DNA of 64,000 nt from Oceanobacillus sojae (GTDB lineage Bacteria; Bacillota; Bacilli; Bacillales; Amphibacillaceae). Below are positions 8,563-16,738 of this stretch, in pieces (the stretch's first letter is position 1; each line of letters starts with the position of its first letter). The stretch is taken from positions 113,732 to 177,731 of the forward strand of contig NZ_BJYM01000012.1 of the NCBI RefSeq assembly GCF_007991515.1. Direction: 5' to 3'. Both the position numbers and the translations under genes were made by a program. The notes beneath the pieces are model-generated. The model was given only the letters and a program-made list of their open reading frames with translations. It was not told where the DNA came from and searched no databases.

Positions 8563-9060
8563 CTATCGATTATCTACAGTTTCCGGATACATATCATGCT
8601 GCATTAACCGGTCTTCTGCCATCTTTTCAAATTTCGTTCCCGTTTTTCCATAATTACAATATGGATCAATGGAGATTCCTCCGCGTGGCATAAATTTTCC
8701 TCTCACTTCAATATAACGGGGATCCATCAGTTCAATTAAATCATTCATAATGATATTGACACAGTCCTCATGGAAATCACCATGGTTTCGGAAACTGAAT
8801 AAATATAATTTTAAAGATTTACTCTCTACCATTTTAATATCTGGAATATAGCTGATATAAATTGTTCCAAAATCAGGCTGATTTGTCATTGGACAAAGTG
8901 TTGTAAATTCCGGACAGTTTAATTTCACAAAATAATCCCGGTTCGGATGCTGATTATCAAACACCTCTAAAATCTCTGGTGTATAATCAAACGCATATTT
9001 CGTTTCTTTATTTCCCAGCAATTCAATTCCTTGCAGATCCTTTTCACTTCTTCCTGCCAT
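8563..9060 (-). CDS. queF: NADPH-dependent 7-cyano-7-deazaguanine reductase QueF
   Basis: QueF reduces preQ0 to preQ1 in synthesis of the tRNA base queuosine. The 165-residue protein is the short (unimodular) form. The catalytic cysteine in [14 protein letters not shown] is C56 with D63 nearby, and the NADPH-binding motif [16 protein letters not shown] is at residues 79-94. ATG at 9060 follows GGAGGTGAGC on the minus strand; a longer open frame upstream runs through the riboswitch and is not coding. queCDE are not in this window. The gene is preceded by a strong promoter and a preQ1-I riboswitch. Confidence 0.92.
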   Translation of the reverse strand: MAGRSEKDLQGIELLGNKETKYAFDYTPEILEVFDNQHPNRDYFVKLNCPEFTTLCPMTNQPDFGTIYISYIPDIKMVESKSLKLYLFSFRNHGDFHEDCVNIIMNDLIELMDPRYIEVRGKFMPRGGISIDPYCNYGKTGTKFEKMAEDRLMQHDMYPETVDNR

Positions 9061-9094
9061 GCTGCTCACCTCCTTTTGATATTTTAAGATAAAC

Positions 9095-9180
9095 AAAAAA
9101 GCCATGCTCCCAAGGAACACAGCTTGATAATTACAAGTTGTCCTTAGTTTTTTATAGAGGGTTAACGCTAAGAACCTCTG
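9095..9180 (-). promoter_or_regulatory. preQ1-I riboswitch with transcription terminator
   Basis: On the minus strand the leader reads CAGAGGTTCTTAGCG, then TTAACCCTCTATAAAAAACT and AAGG (9142-9180). This is the class I preQ1 aptamer: P1 stem AGAGG/CCTCT, C-rich loop, and the A-rich tail ACTAA that folds back as a pseudoknot. Downstream, GCTGTGTTCC/GGGAGCATGGC plus six T forms a terminator at 9095-9123. An alternative stem pairs CTAAGGACAACTTG with CAAGCTGTGTTCCTTGG and uses both the aptamer tail and the terminator's left arm. Bound preQ1 should therefore end transcription before queF. Family assignment is from the consensus; the folding is my reading. Confidence 0.93.
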
Positions 9181-9206
9181 CCTATTGGTTAAAATTAACA
9201 CTTCAT

Positions 9207-9235
9207 ATTATAAGAATGTAGACTCTGAATGTCAA
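9207..9235 (-). promoter_or_regulatory. Sigma-A promoter of the queF transcript
   Basis: TTGACA and TATAAT with an exact 17-bp spacer on the minus strand, about 27 bp before the preQ1-I aptamer. Confidence 0.85.
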
Positions 9236-9298
9236 TCTTTCTTTTATATTACAAAGTTCCGTATCTTACCTTTCATGCCCGGAGCCTGCTCTACAATT

Positions 9299-10222
9299 TT
9301 ATTTCTCCATATCCTCGCCAATAATGCGCACTTCACGTTCTAACTGTACATCAAATTTCTCTTTCACTGTCGCCTGGACAAATTGAATTAATGAAATATA
9401 TTCTGACGCTGTTGCATTATTTTTATTGACAATAAAACCAGCATGTTTTGTAGAAACTTCCGCTCCACCAATTTGCTGTCCTTGAAGATTACTGTCTTGA
9501 ATCAGCTTGCCGGCAAAAAAACCGGGCGGCCTCTTAAATACACTGCCGCAAGATGGATATTCCAATGGCTGCTTGGATTCTCTCTTATATGTAAGATCAT
9601 CCATTACTTCTTTAATTTCTTCCTTGCTTCCGGGTTTTAGAGCAAAGGTTGCTTCTAAAACAATATAGCCGTTGTCCGGGATATTACTTGTGCGATAGCT
9701 GAGATCCAGCTGATCCGCAGTTAATGACAGCAGCTCTCCATCTTTCGTTACAACTACTGTGCTTTCCAGCGCATCTTTAATTTCTCCGCCGTATGCGCCT
9801 GCATTCATATACAGAGCTCCCCCGACAGAACCCGGAATCCCGCATGCAAACTCTAGTCCCGTAAGTTCTTCCTTCAAAGCAAAACGGGAAGCATCAATAA
9901 TTCTTGCACCACTTTGAGAGATGACCTTATCCCCTTCTCGCCAAATGGACGCCAGCTGTTGAAGGTTCATAACAATTCCCCGGATTCCGCCATCCTTCAC
10001 GATTAAATTAGAACCATTTCCAAGCATTGTAAATGGTACATTTTCCTGGTTGGCAAAGCGGATAATTGCCTGTACTTCTTCATAAGACGATGGCGTGATA
10101 TAAAAATCTGCAGCCCCGCCTAATTTTGTATACGTATGTTCTCTTATCGGCTCATTGATTAATACATTATCTTTATTTGTATGTTGAATTAATTGATCGT
10201 AGAGATGATGGTATTTATTCAT
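9299..10222 (-). CDS. murB: UDP-N-acetylenolpyruvoylglucosamine reductase MurB
   Basis: A 307-residue FAD enzyme that reduces UDP-GlcNAc-enolpyruvate to UDP-MurNAc in peptidoglycan precursor synthesis. The FAD-binding domain shows [25 protein letters not shown] and [20 protein letters not shown]. The substrate domain has SYRTSN, the catalytic serine in [10 protein letters not shown], and a C-terminal glutamate in [10 protein letters not shown]. Length and the short loop at the substrate site fit the type II enzymes of Firmicutes. ATG at 10222 follows AAAGGAATG. A 9-bp inverted repeat sits just upstream of the ribosome site (10241-10267). Confidence 0.93.
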   Translation of the reverse strand: MNKYHHLYDQLIQHTNKDNVLINEPIREHTYTKLGGAADFYITPSSYEEVQAIIRFANQENVPFTMLGNGSNLIVKDGGIRGIVMNLQQLASIWREGDKVISQSGARIIDASRFALKEELTGLEFACGIPGSVGGALYMNAGAYGGEIKDALESTVVVTKDGELLSLTADQLDLSYRTSNIPDNGYIVLEATFALKPGSKEEIKEVMDDLTYKRESKQPLEYPSCGSVFKRPPGFFAGKLIQDSNLQGQQIGGAEVSTKHAGFIVNKNNATASEYISLIQFVQATVKEKFDVQLEREVRIIGEDMEK

Positions 10223-10240
10223 GCTATCATTCCTTTAATT

Positions 10241-10267
10241 TGCCAAATGATATATATACATTTGGCA
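10241..10267. promoter_or_regulatory. Inverted repeat in the murB leader
   Basis: A 9-bp perfect inverted repeat (TGCCAAATG and CATTTGGCA) with a TATATATA-type spacer, ending 19 bp before the murB start and adjacent to its ribosome site. It could be an operator or an mRNA stem; no T-run follows, so it is not a terminator. Confidence 0.45.
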
Positions 10268-10388
10268 TTGTTATTCTTTTTTCTGCCACTGTTTAAAAGC
10301 AGACATCCCAGTCTCTCCAGCTTTAACTTTCAATAAGGCTGGAGTAATCTATTTTTGATGAATCCTATACTATTGTAGTTGAATCCAA

Positions 10389-11195
10389 TTAATCTTGCCA
10401 CAAAAAGCTATAAATCAATTTATCAATTTGTGGGCTTTCATGCATAGCACTGTGTGTCAGCTGCGGATCATCAATGATTGTCTCTTTATAATTTTGTTCC
10501 GGTATTATATTCCTTAAAGTCTTTACACTTTCCGGCACTGCAACAGTATCTCCTGTACTGGCTATGCTGTACACATTAACATCTGCCGGAAACATATTCT
10601 CCCGCAGTACATTTAAAGCGCGGGAATCGGGTTTTAAATCGTCTGCAGCTTCATCCTGATGTAATTCAAAATAACCTTCATTATAAATACCATCAAACGG
10701 ACTGCCAATTGCAACAAGCTTATTTACTGTTGGATAACCATTCAGCGGATACTCCATCGTATATTTCACTGCCAGAATGCCGCCCATAGAATGGCCAACC
10801 AGATTAACCTCCTCTACACGATAGTTTTCCTTTAAGTGCAGGAGCACATTTGCAATCCATTCTGTACTGTTCTGAAAGCTTGCACGGTTGTCTTCCAGAA
10901 CAATCTGTACAAACGTCGGTGCGTATCTTCCCTTATTTAAATTATAATCAATTATATTCCCATCTTTTTGAACATAGTAAATAAAACCTTTATTACCCCA
11001 CTGGTACGTATTTTCAAAGCGGTCAAGCATATATCCAAACGAATTTTCCGTTCCTTTATAGCCATGTATAAAAATAGTCGGTGCCCCAGTATATTCTTCT
11101 GCCTGCGTTTGATTCTGCTGATAGAAATAAAAACCTGAAGCAGCACCAATCACAATTACTATACTCAAAACAATACCTGCTATCTTCTTTCTCAT
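10389..11195 (-). CDS. Membrane-anchored alpha/beta hydrolase (DUF915 type)
   Basis: A 268-residue extracytoplasmic hydrolase with an N-terminal membrane anchor (residues 5-26). It has an oxyanion-hole region IFIHGYKGTENSF, the nucleophile elbow GHSMGG (S136), and probable acid and base residues in STGDTVAVPES and LTHSAMHES. This pattern is that of the DUF915 cell-surface hydrolases of Gram-positive bacteria, lipase-like enzymes of unknown substrate. It is a single gene; murB follows downstream on the same strand with a gap of about 170 bp holding no clear terminator. Confidence 0.8.
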   Translation of the reverse strand: MRKKIAGIVLSIVIVIGAASGFYFYQQNQTQAEEYTGAPTIFIHGYKGTENSFGYMLDRFENTYQWGNKGFIYYVQKDGNIIDYNLNKGRYAPTFVQIVLEDNRASFQNSTEWIANVLLHLKENYRVEEVNLVGHSMGGILAVKYTMEYPLNGYPTVNKLVAIGSPFDGIYNEGYFELHQDEAADDLKPDSRALNVLRENMFPADVNVYSIASTGDTVAVPESVKTLRNIIPEQNYKETIIDDPQLTHSAMHESPQIDKLIYSFLWQD

Positions 11196-11411
11196 GTATT
11201 TACTTCCCTCAATTTCTTTTGTAAATCTATGTTTGCATTATTAACAAAAATACATAGCTATTATAACATCCTTATCCTGTTAAGACATCTTTTCCGATGA
11301 AGAAAAATTGGCAGGTCAAGCCTTAAAAGATACAGATTTACCAGAGCTGGAACCCCTCTTTTCACCAAAACTCACGCTGCAATTTCACTTCTTTTTTATA
11401 GTGCAATAAAA

Positions 11412-11454
11412 AAGCAAATAGAATCTGCTTTTATAAACAGCATTCTATTTGCTA
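11412..11454 (-). terminator. Terminator of the zinT-like gene
   Basis: On the minus strand AGCAAATAGAAT and ATTCTATTTGCT form a 12-bp stem followed directly by a T-run, eight bases after the stop at 11462. Confidence 0.85.
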
Positions 11455-11461
11455 TTAATCA

Positions 11462-12511
11462 TTAATGAGCAATTAGTTCATGAACAATCTCATCGGTATC
11501 TAAATCAGATGGATAATATGTCGGCCAGTTATCCATTTCTTCTAATAAGGCGTCATTATCATCTCCCATATACAAATGGAAATGCCATGATTCACCAGGA
11601 GCAATTCCATGGTCACTAAATTGAATATATCCCGGCAGATTTTCATCCGCTTCTCCTTCTAATTCGAAAATATAACGGACACCGCGGTTTCCAGCTTCAT
11701 ATTCAAGAATTTCATAGCTGTCATAAGCATACGTTCCTGTATGCTCTTCGCCATTTTGGTAAAAAGTAATTTCGTCTCCATCAATGACGATACGCTCTAT
11801 ATCTGTTTCATAGCCAGTTGTATAGTAATCTTTATATTCATCCGCTGTCATATCATCACTTTCTTCTGCTTTATGCTCGAATACTTCATCTAAAGAACCA
11901 TCTTCTAAATATGGATAGATGGATTGCCAATCACCTTCCCAATCAGCCAATGGACGATCTTCTACCTGTTCGTCTTCAAAATATCCTTCATAGATTTGCT
12001 GGCTCTCCTCATCATCTCCATGATGGTGATGATGACCATGCTCATGGTCATCGATTGTAATTTCTGTTACAGGAGACTTAGCAACAGCCTCGTGATCATC
12101 ACTGTAAAGAACTGCTATAACCTCCTGCCCATCTACTTCTGCGTCACCAATATAAGAGTCCTCAAATTGATCTTCTACCACAGTCCATTCCTCTTCAGAA
12201 GAATCACGTATGTACCAATGCCAATGATCCAAGTCCTCTTCCGTTACTGCTTCTAACTTAAAGACATCGCCTGTATGGTAATGGTCGGATAAACCTTCAA
12301 TTTGTATATTTTCTGGTACATCATCAAAGGAAACAGCTTCATCACCATGATCGTGATCATGCTCTTCTTCTTCATGATTCCCTTCTGCCTCTTCTTGGCT
12401 ATCTGTTCCTTCCTCCTGGCTGGCTGCTTCGTCATTTCCCGATTGACAGCCGGCTATAAATAGAAAACTAATTAAACCTAAAATAATTCCTAATTGCCAA
12501 AACTTCTTCAT
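11462..12511 (-). CDS. ZinT-domain zinc-binding lipoprotein
   Basis: A 349-residue lipoprotein (lipobox IAGC, Cys 22). The N-terminal half is an acidic, histidine-rich linker (EEEEHDHDHGD, later HEHGHHHHHGDD) around a small domain with HWHWYIRD. The C-terminal 180 residues are a ZinT/YodA domain (YEGYFEDEQVEDRPLADW, then GDWQSIYPYL; ITFYQNGEEHTGTY; ESWHFHLYMGDD). ZinT domains capture zinc and pass it to ABC importers; in Gram-positive AdcA they are fused to the ABC-binding domain, but here the domain stands alone without a cluster A-I component. Two perfect Zur boxes upstream indicate induction on zinc starvation. The partner importer is not in this window. Confidence 0.85.
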   Translation of the reverse strand: MKKFWQLGIILGLISFLFIAGCQSGNDEAASQEEGTDSQEEAEGNHEEEEHDHDHGDEAVSFDDVPENIQIEGLSDHYHTGDVFKLEAVTEEDLDHWHWYIRDSSEEEWTVVEDQFEDSYIGDAEVDGQEVIAVLYSDDHEAVAKSPVTEITIDDHEHGHHHHHGDDEESQQIYEGYFEDEQVEDRPLADWEGDWQSIYPYLEDGSLDEVFEHKAEESDDMTADEYKDYYTTGYETDIERIVIDGDEITFYQNGEEHTGTYAYDSYEILEYEAGNRGVRYIFELEGEADENLPGYIQFSDHGIAPGESWHFHLYMGDDNDALLEEMDNWPTYYPSDLDTDEIVHELIAH

Positions 12512-12531
12512 ATAGATGCTCCTTTCATTAT

Positions 12532-12562
12532 ACGTAATGATTACGTTTCGTAATGATTACGA
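12532..12562 (-). promoter_or_regulatory. Two tandem Zur boxes
   Basis: Two perfect 7-1-7 palindromes, ACGTAATGATTACGT (12532-12546) and TCGTAATGATTACGA (12548-12562), one base apart and with centres 16 bp apart. The second matches the Bacillus Zur consensus TCGTAATnATTACGA exactly. They lie immediately downstream of the -10 element of the zinT-like gene, over the expected transcription start. Confidence 0.9.
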
Positions 12563-12567
12563 TTTAA

Positions 12568-12596
12568 ATTATACATAGGTGCCTATTAATGGTCAA
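12568..12596 (-). promoter_or_regulatory. Sigma-A promoter of the zinT-like gene
   Basis: TTGACC and TATAAT separated by 17 bp on the minus strand; the Zur boxes begin five bases after the -10 hexamer, so bound Zur would block initiation. Confidence 0.8.
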
Positions 12597-12750
12597 GAGA
12601 TTTTTTACCTTTTTAAAAATACAAATTTGTTTCTAATAGATTTATAAGCTTTATTACATGCTAAGGAGGATTTATTTTTTAAGAATTTTATTCAAGGTAT
12701 TGATGACGACGTAACGTAATGTGATTTAATGATAATAAGGAGGTGCTATC

Positions 12751-13542
12751 GTGGAAAAAGAAAGCAGATTTTCAATCGGTGAAATCTCCAAGCTTACCGG
12801 TGTCACCGTCCGGACGTTACAATATTACGATAATATCAATTTAGTTCCACTGGAAAAAGATGAAGAAAATGGAAGAAGATATTTCAAGGAGTCAGACTTA
12901 ACAAGACTGCAGCAGGTTTTGTTTTACAAGTCTTTAGGGTTAAAAATTAAAGATATTTCCAAGCTGCTGGAAGAAACCACAACAGCAAAGCAGCTTATTA
13001 ACGTATTGGAAAAACAAAGGGAGATATTCTACTATAAGCTGCATGATATCAAAAGTAATATTGCTTTGATTGAAACAAGCCTCGCTGGAATGAATGAAAA
13101 TGATTCACTTCCTTTAGGGAACCTCGTGCAATTAATTATCTCTTTAAACAAGGATACTATTTATCAATATAAAGATGTTGCATTTGATAAAAAAGCAGAA
13201 AATACCTTTATGGAGCATTATCAGAATTGGGAAGAGGTTTTAGAAATATATTGGGATTGGAAAGCACTTATATTAGAAGCTGTTGCTCACATACTAAACG
13301 ATATTGAACCGGATAGTAAGCAAGGGCAAGCTTTTGCAAAAAAATGGATAGAGATGGTTGTAAGTATTTCAGAAGGAAACCAGGATTTACTCTCAGCTCA
13401 TAAGAATTCCTATAAAAACCGGGAACAATGGCCGGAGGAGGATTATCGGCTGATGGAATTTACAGATTCCTTTATCGATAAGTCTGTAGACTACTATTTA
13501 TCCTCTGGCAAATCTGATGTTTGGAGGAATAAAAATGATTGA
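12751..13542 (+). CDS. MerR-family regulator with TipAS-like domain
   Basis: A 263-residue regulator, GTG start at 12751 after AAGGAGGTG. Residues 7-75 are a MerR winged helix (FSIGEISKLTGVTVRTLQYYD, then NINLVPLEKDENGRRYF), followed by a dimerisation coiled coil (about 80-120). The C-terminal domain (about 140-255) has the TipAS pattern (FMEHYQNWEEVLEIYWDW and a SEGNQDLLSAHKNSYKNREQWPEE stretch), a globin-like pocket that binds multidrug or thiopeptide ligands in related proteins. It overlaps the following ABC ATPase gene by eight bases, which suggests it controls this exporter in response to a drug-like ligand. Confidence 0.8.
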   Translation: MEKESRFSIGEISKLTGVTVRTLQYYDNINLVPLEKDEENGRRYFKESDLTRLQQVLFYKSLGLKIKDISKLLEETTTAKQLINVLEKQREIFYYKLHDIKSNIALIETSLAGMNENDSLPLGNLVQLIISLNKDTIYQYKDVAFDKKAENTFMEHYQNWEEVLEIYWDWKALILEAVAHILNDIEPDSKQGQAFAKKWIEMVVSISEGNQDLLSAHKNSYKNREQWPEEDYRLMEFTDSFIDKSVDYYLSSGKSDVWRNKND

Positions 13543-14470
13543 AATAAAAAACTTAACGAAAACCTTCAAGGATAAAATCTCTGTAAATCAATTATCGCTC
13601 ATTATTCACCCCGGTGTTGTAACAGGCTTTTTAGGTCCTAATGGCGCAGGCAAATCAACAACGATGAAAATGATTTTAGGATTAACGAATCCGAGTGAGG
13701 GCAGTGTAACAATTGATGGACAGAGCTATAAAGATCTAAAGCAGCCTATTTCCAAAGTAGGGGCCTTAATCAACGGGGATGCTGTAAACCCAAAATTAAC
13801 GGCGAAACAGCATTTAGAATTAATCGCCGCAGCAAGTGGTATTCCTGAAAAACAAACAGAAAAAATGCTAATCGAAACAGGATTGGAAAATGTAAAGCAC
13901 AAGCAAGTCAACACTTTCTCCTTAGGAATGAAACAACGCTTAGGTATAGCAACTGCTCTTTTAGGCAATCCGGAAACAGTTATCCTTGACGAACCTTTTA
14001 ATGGATTGGACGTAGATGGCATTCATTGGTTACGTGAATTAACAAAAAAGCTGGCACAGAATGGAAAAGCAGTACTGATATCCAGTCATCTGATGAGTGA
14101 GATGCAAATGATAGCAGACAGAATGATTATTCTTGCTCAAGGAAATTTAATTGCAGATATGACAGTAGCTGAACTGGCAGAAACAAGCCTCGGCGCTTAT
14201 GTCAAAGTAAGATGTGAAAATAATGAAGAATTAATATCCCTGCTAACAGAAAAAGGTGCGGATATTAAACAAAATAAAAATAAAGAATTGCATGTTCATC
14301 ATTTGGAGATGAAACAAATCGGGTTGCTGGCAAAGGAAAAGAATTTGGCTTTATACGAATTAACCAAAGTACAGCCTTCCTTAGAAGAATTATTTGTAGA
14401 ATTAACAGAAGGTAAAATGGATTACGTATCGACCGGCACTACTCCTGTGGAAGGAAGGGAATTAAAATGA
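13535..14470 (+). CDS. ABC-2 type exporter, ATP-binding subunit
   Basis: A 311-residue ATPase of the bacitracin-exporter (BcrA) type: Walker A GPNGAGKST, a shifted Q-loop (VGALINGDAVNPKLT), signature FSLGMKQR, Walker B TVILDEPFNGLD and H-loop SSHLMSEM. The C-terminal extension is also of the BcrA type. The start is taken at ATG 13535 (MIEIKNLTKTF) after GGAGG, inside the end of the MerR gene; an in-frame ATG 18 bases earlier lacks a good ribosome site. The gene overlaps the downstream permease by ATGA. Likely exports a peptide antibiotic or other toxic compound. Confidence 0.85.
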   Translation: MIEIKNLTKTFKDKISVNQLSLIIHPGVVTGFLGPNGAGKSTTMKMILGLTNPSEGSVTIDGQSYKDLKQPISKVGALINGDAVNPKLTAKQHLELIAAASGIPEKQTEKMLIETGLENVKHKQVNTFSLGMKQRLGIATALLGNPETVILDEPFNGLDVDGIHWLRELTKKLAQNGKAVLISSHLMSEMQMIADRMIILAQGNLIADMTVAELAETSLGAYVKVRCENNEELISLLTEKGADIKQNKNKELHVHHLEMKQIGLLAKEKNLALYELTKVQPSLEELFVELTEGKMDYVSTGTTPVEGRELK

Positions 14471-15237
14471 AAAATGTTATTCAAGCAGAACATAAAAAAA
14501 TTTTCTTTCTCCGCTTTTCAAGAGTATATTTACTTTTTACAATTGGAATCAGTTTAGTAGCAGGATTTATTTTTTCCGTAACTACACATGTTACACAAGG
14601 TAGAGCCATCACAGATTTATCGGTCCTTGAGGTAGTTTCAGCAAATATGTTGGGAATTGATTTAGCCAGTATTCTGCTGATTATTTTTACAGGATTGTCT
14701 ATATCCAGAGAATTTACTGCAGAAACGATTTATTCCTCTTTGACTGTCTGTCCAGATCGAAAAAAGTTTTTTATGGGAAAATATATAACCTTTTTCTTCC
14801 TGTCTATTGTACTGAGTGTCCTGCTTATTGCTCTCATTTATTTAAGCAGCCAAGTCATTCTAATGATGAATAATATGGATGCTGCAAATCTTGCAAATGC
14901 TGATATCAGACAATTTGTTCTGGGCATCATGGTGATGCCGGTGTTTTATTGCCTGCTTACCGTTGCTGCGACTATTTTTTTCAAGAGCAGCGGGGGAGGC
15001 ATTGCTTTCTCCATCATTGTTATAGCATTTCCGGCGCTTATCAATATGTTTTCAGATACCGTTCAAAAAGTACTGCTGCCTATCATGCCTCAGTCAGCAA
15101 TACACAGTTTATCCGGGACTGCTGCTGAGGGATCCTTTGAAGCATTGGGAACTTTCACAAGTATCGGTCTATTATTACTTTGGTTAGTAATTACATCTCT
15201 TATAGCTATTATCTCATTTCAAAAAAGGGATTTTTAA
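14467..15237 (+). CDS. ABC-2 type exporter, permease subunit
   Basis: A 256-residue membrane protein with about six helices and the topology of BcrB/ABC-2 permeases: short N-terminus (MKNVIQAEHKKIFFLRFSRV), a first helix, then ISREFTAETIYSSLTVCPDRKKFF before helix two. It forms the membrane part of the exporter with the ATPase it overlaps by four bases. The operon MerR-ATPase-permease ends at a strong hairpin 12 bp downstream. The substrate is unknown. Confidence 0.8.
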   Translation: MKNVIQAEHKKIFFLRFSRVYLLFTIGISLVAGFIFSVTTHVTQGRAITDLSVLEVVSANMLGIDLASILLIIFTGLSISREFTAETIYSSLTVCPDRKKFFMGKYITFFFLSIVLSVLLIALIYLSSQVILMMNNMDAANLANADIRQFVLGIMVMPVFYCLLTVAATIFFKSSGGGIAFSIIVIAFPALINMFSDTVQKVLLPIMPQSAIHSLSGTAAEGSFEALGTFTSIGLLLLWLVITSLIAIISFQKRDF

Positions 15238-15248
15238 TTTATTATATA

Positions 15249-15310
15249 GAAAAAGAAAATCTAAAGCAGCCCTGGTCAACTATCAAAGTCAGCTTTAGAT
15301 TTTCTTTTTC
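15249..15310. terminator. Bidirectional terminator
   Basis: A near-perfect 19-bp stem (GAAAAAGAAAATCTAAAGC with GCTTTAGATTTTCTTTTTC) and a 24-base loop, between the convergent ABC permease gene and the universal stress gene. Confidence 0.9.
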
Positions 15311-15316
15311 CTCCTA

Positions 15317-15751
15317 TTATTTAACAACCAACACTTTACACTCTGCCTGATGAACAATTTGACTGCTGACACTTCCCAGGAAGAATCTTCCTACTCCTCC
15401 CAGCCCCCGGCTGCCCAGAACAATCAATCCTATTTCATTTTCTTTCGCATAATCAATTAATTGTGAAGCTGGATTACGGAAGGTATAATCCATCAGAATA
15501 TCTGTTTTACACGCAACCCCTGCTCCTTCTAACTCCTCACGAATGCTTTCAATAGCAGGGCGGGCCTCTTCGGCCAAATCGTTCATAAAACTGCGGGCAA
15601 GAGCTACATTTACAGTTGGCCCGCCATTCGAAATAACGGTTACAATATGCAGGACGGCGTCCTCCGCAAGCTTAACCTGTTTTTTTGCTTCTTCTACTGC
15701 TTTTCTGCTAAGGTCGGATCCGTCATAAGCTACTAAAATATTAAAACTCAT
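15317..15751 (-). CDS. Universal stress protein (UspA family)
   Basis: A single-domain 144-residue Usp protein: start ILVAYDGSDLSRKAVEEA, and the ATP-binding signature GSRGLGGVGRFFLGSVS (G-2x-G-9x-G-S type) near residues 113-129, followed by ECKVLVVK. These cytosolic proteins bind ATP and support survival under stress; no specific partner is shown. Monocistronic, with a start ATG at 15751 behind AGGGAGG, and ending at the bidirectional terminator 15249-15310. Confidence 0.9.
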   Translation of the reverse strand: MSFNILVAYDGSDLSRKAVEEAKKQVKLAEDAVLHIVTVISNGGPTVNVALARSFMNDLAEEARPAIESIREELEGAGVACKTDILMDYTFRNPASQLIDYAKENEIGLIVLGSRGLGGVGRFFLGSVSSQIVHQAECKVLVVK

Positions 15752-15846
15752 TACTATTCCTCCCTAATTCATATTTTCTTCCTAATATTATCGTAACACA
15801 TCTGCAAAAAACTTTTATAAAATAGAAATATGCTGAAGAAGAGGCA

Positions 15847-16635
15847 TTATTTAATGGAATGATGGTGAATCTCTTCTCCATTCATACTGCATATATAAGA
15901 AAAACCGCACTCTGTTAATATATCTTTTGCTTCCTTAAAATGAGCAGCAATTTCTCCCGGACGGTGTGCGTCAGAACCAAGCGTGATTATCTCTCCGCCA
16001 AGTTCACGATATAAGCGCAATATATTTTTACTTGGCAACGGAGCATCCATGCCGTATTTATAGCCGGATGTATTTAACTCAATTCCTTTGCCTTCCGAGA
16101 TAACTAATTTTAATATTTCTTCTATAATATCCGTTGGCAAATGCTCCAGTCCTCCAGACGCGTATCTGCTGACTAAATCAAGATGTCCAAGAATATGATA
16201 ATTTTTAAAATTCTTTAAGCACGCATAGTATTCTTCAAAATAAACACGGTATGCTTCATCTATGGTTCTATCCTCAAAAAATTCACCAGAATGTAAATCC
16301 TGTCCATTCGTTGCATGCATAGAACAAATGATAAATTCCGGCTTTACCCGGTCAATAAATTCGGATGTCTCCTTAAGCACATGCGGCTGTACGCCCACTT
16401 CAATCCCTTTACGTATTTCAATTTTATCTTGATATTTCTCCCGTAAACCTTCTAATTTTTTTTGATAAGCTTCCGGATCAAAACTGAAATCCCATTCCTC
16501 ATCCGGATAGTCTACATCTAAATGCTCGGTAAATGCAATTTCTTTAAGCCCTTTTTTAATCGCTTCCTGAATCATATCCTCCATTGGTGCTTCACAATCT
16601 GCCGAGAAGCTTGAGTGCATATGAAAATCATACAT
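15847..16635 (-). CDS. hisJ: PHP-family histidinol-phosphatase HisJ
   Basis: A 262-residue PHP-domain phosphatase that removes phosphate from histidinol phosphate, the step before HisD. Metal-binding motifs are in order: HMHSSFSADCE at the N-terminus, FTEHLD, EVGVQPH, CSMHATNG, LGHLDLVSRY and GSDAHRPGE near the C-terminus. It is transcribed away from hisZ across a 275-bp regulatory interval. It supplies the activity missing from the divergent operon hisZGDBHAFIC, as in other Bacillaceae, where the phosphatase is not part of HisB. Confidence 0.88.
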   Translation of the reverse strand: MYDFHMHSSFSADCEAPMEDMIQEAIKKGLKEIAFTEHLDVDYPDEEWDFSFDPEAYQKKLEGLREKYQDKIEIRKGIEVGVQPHVLKETSEFIDRVKPEFIICSMHATNGQDLHSGEFFEDRTIDEAYRVYFEEYYACLKNFKNYHILGHLDLVSRYASGGLEHLPTDIIEEILKLVISEGKGIELNTSGYKYGMDAPLPSKNILRLYRELGGEIITLGSDAHRPGEIAAHFKEAKDILTECGFSYICSMNGEEIHHHSIK

Positions 16636-16654
16636 AAAAGTTTAACTCCTTTCA

Positions 16655-16683
16655 TTGACTTTTTTTCTGAACATTATTATAAT
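16655..16683 (+). promoter_or_regulatory. Sigma-A promoter of the his operon
   Basis: TTGACT and TATAAT with an exact 17-bp spacer, 228 bp before hisZ. The transcript would include the direct repeats at 16703-16731 and the whole family A repeat at 16739-16883. Confidence 0.8.
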
Positions 16684-16702
16684 ACTAGATAACTTTAATT
16701 AG

Positions 16703-16731
16703 ATAAAGCATTAAATTAATAAAGCGTTAAA
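16703..16731 (+). repeat. Direct repeats in the his leader
   Basis: Two 13-bp direct repeats with one mismatch, ATAAAGCATTAAA (16703-16715) and ATAAAGCGTTAAA (16719-16731), 16 bp apart on centres. They begin about 20 bp after the his -10 element. The spacing of about 1.5 helical turns would suit a dimeric regulator, but no candidate is encoded nearby. Confidence 0.5.
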
Positions 16732-16738
16732 AGTATGT

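Noticed and set aside
10330..10352. CTCCAGC/GCTGGAG stem downstream of the alpha/beta hydrolase gene as a terminator
   Set aside because: Poor T-content on the minus strand; not strong enough to call.
11290..11400. Open stretch reading DEEKLAGQALKDTDLPELEP upstream of the alpha/beta hydrolase gene
   Set aside because: It has no start codon, is preceded by a stop and shows no recognisable family; a gene remnant is possible but unsupported.
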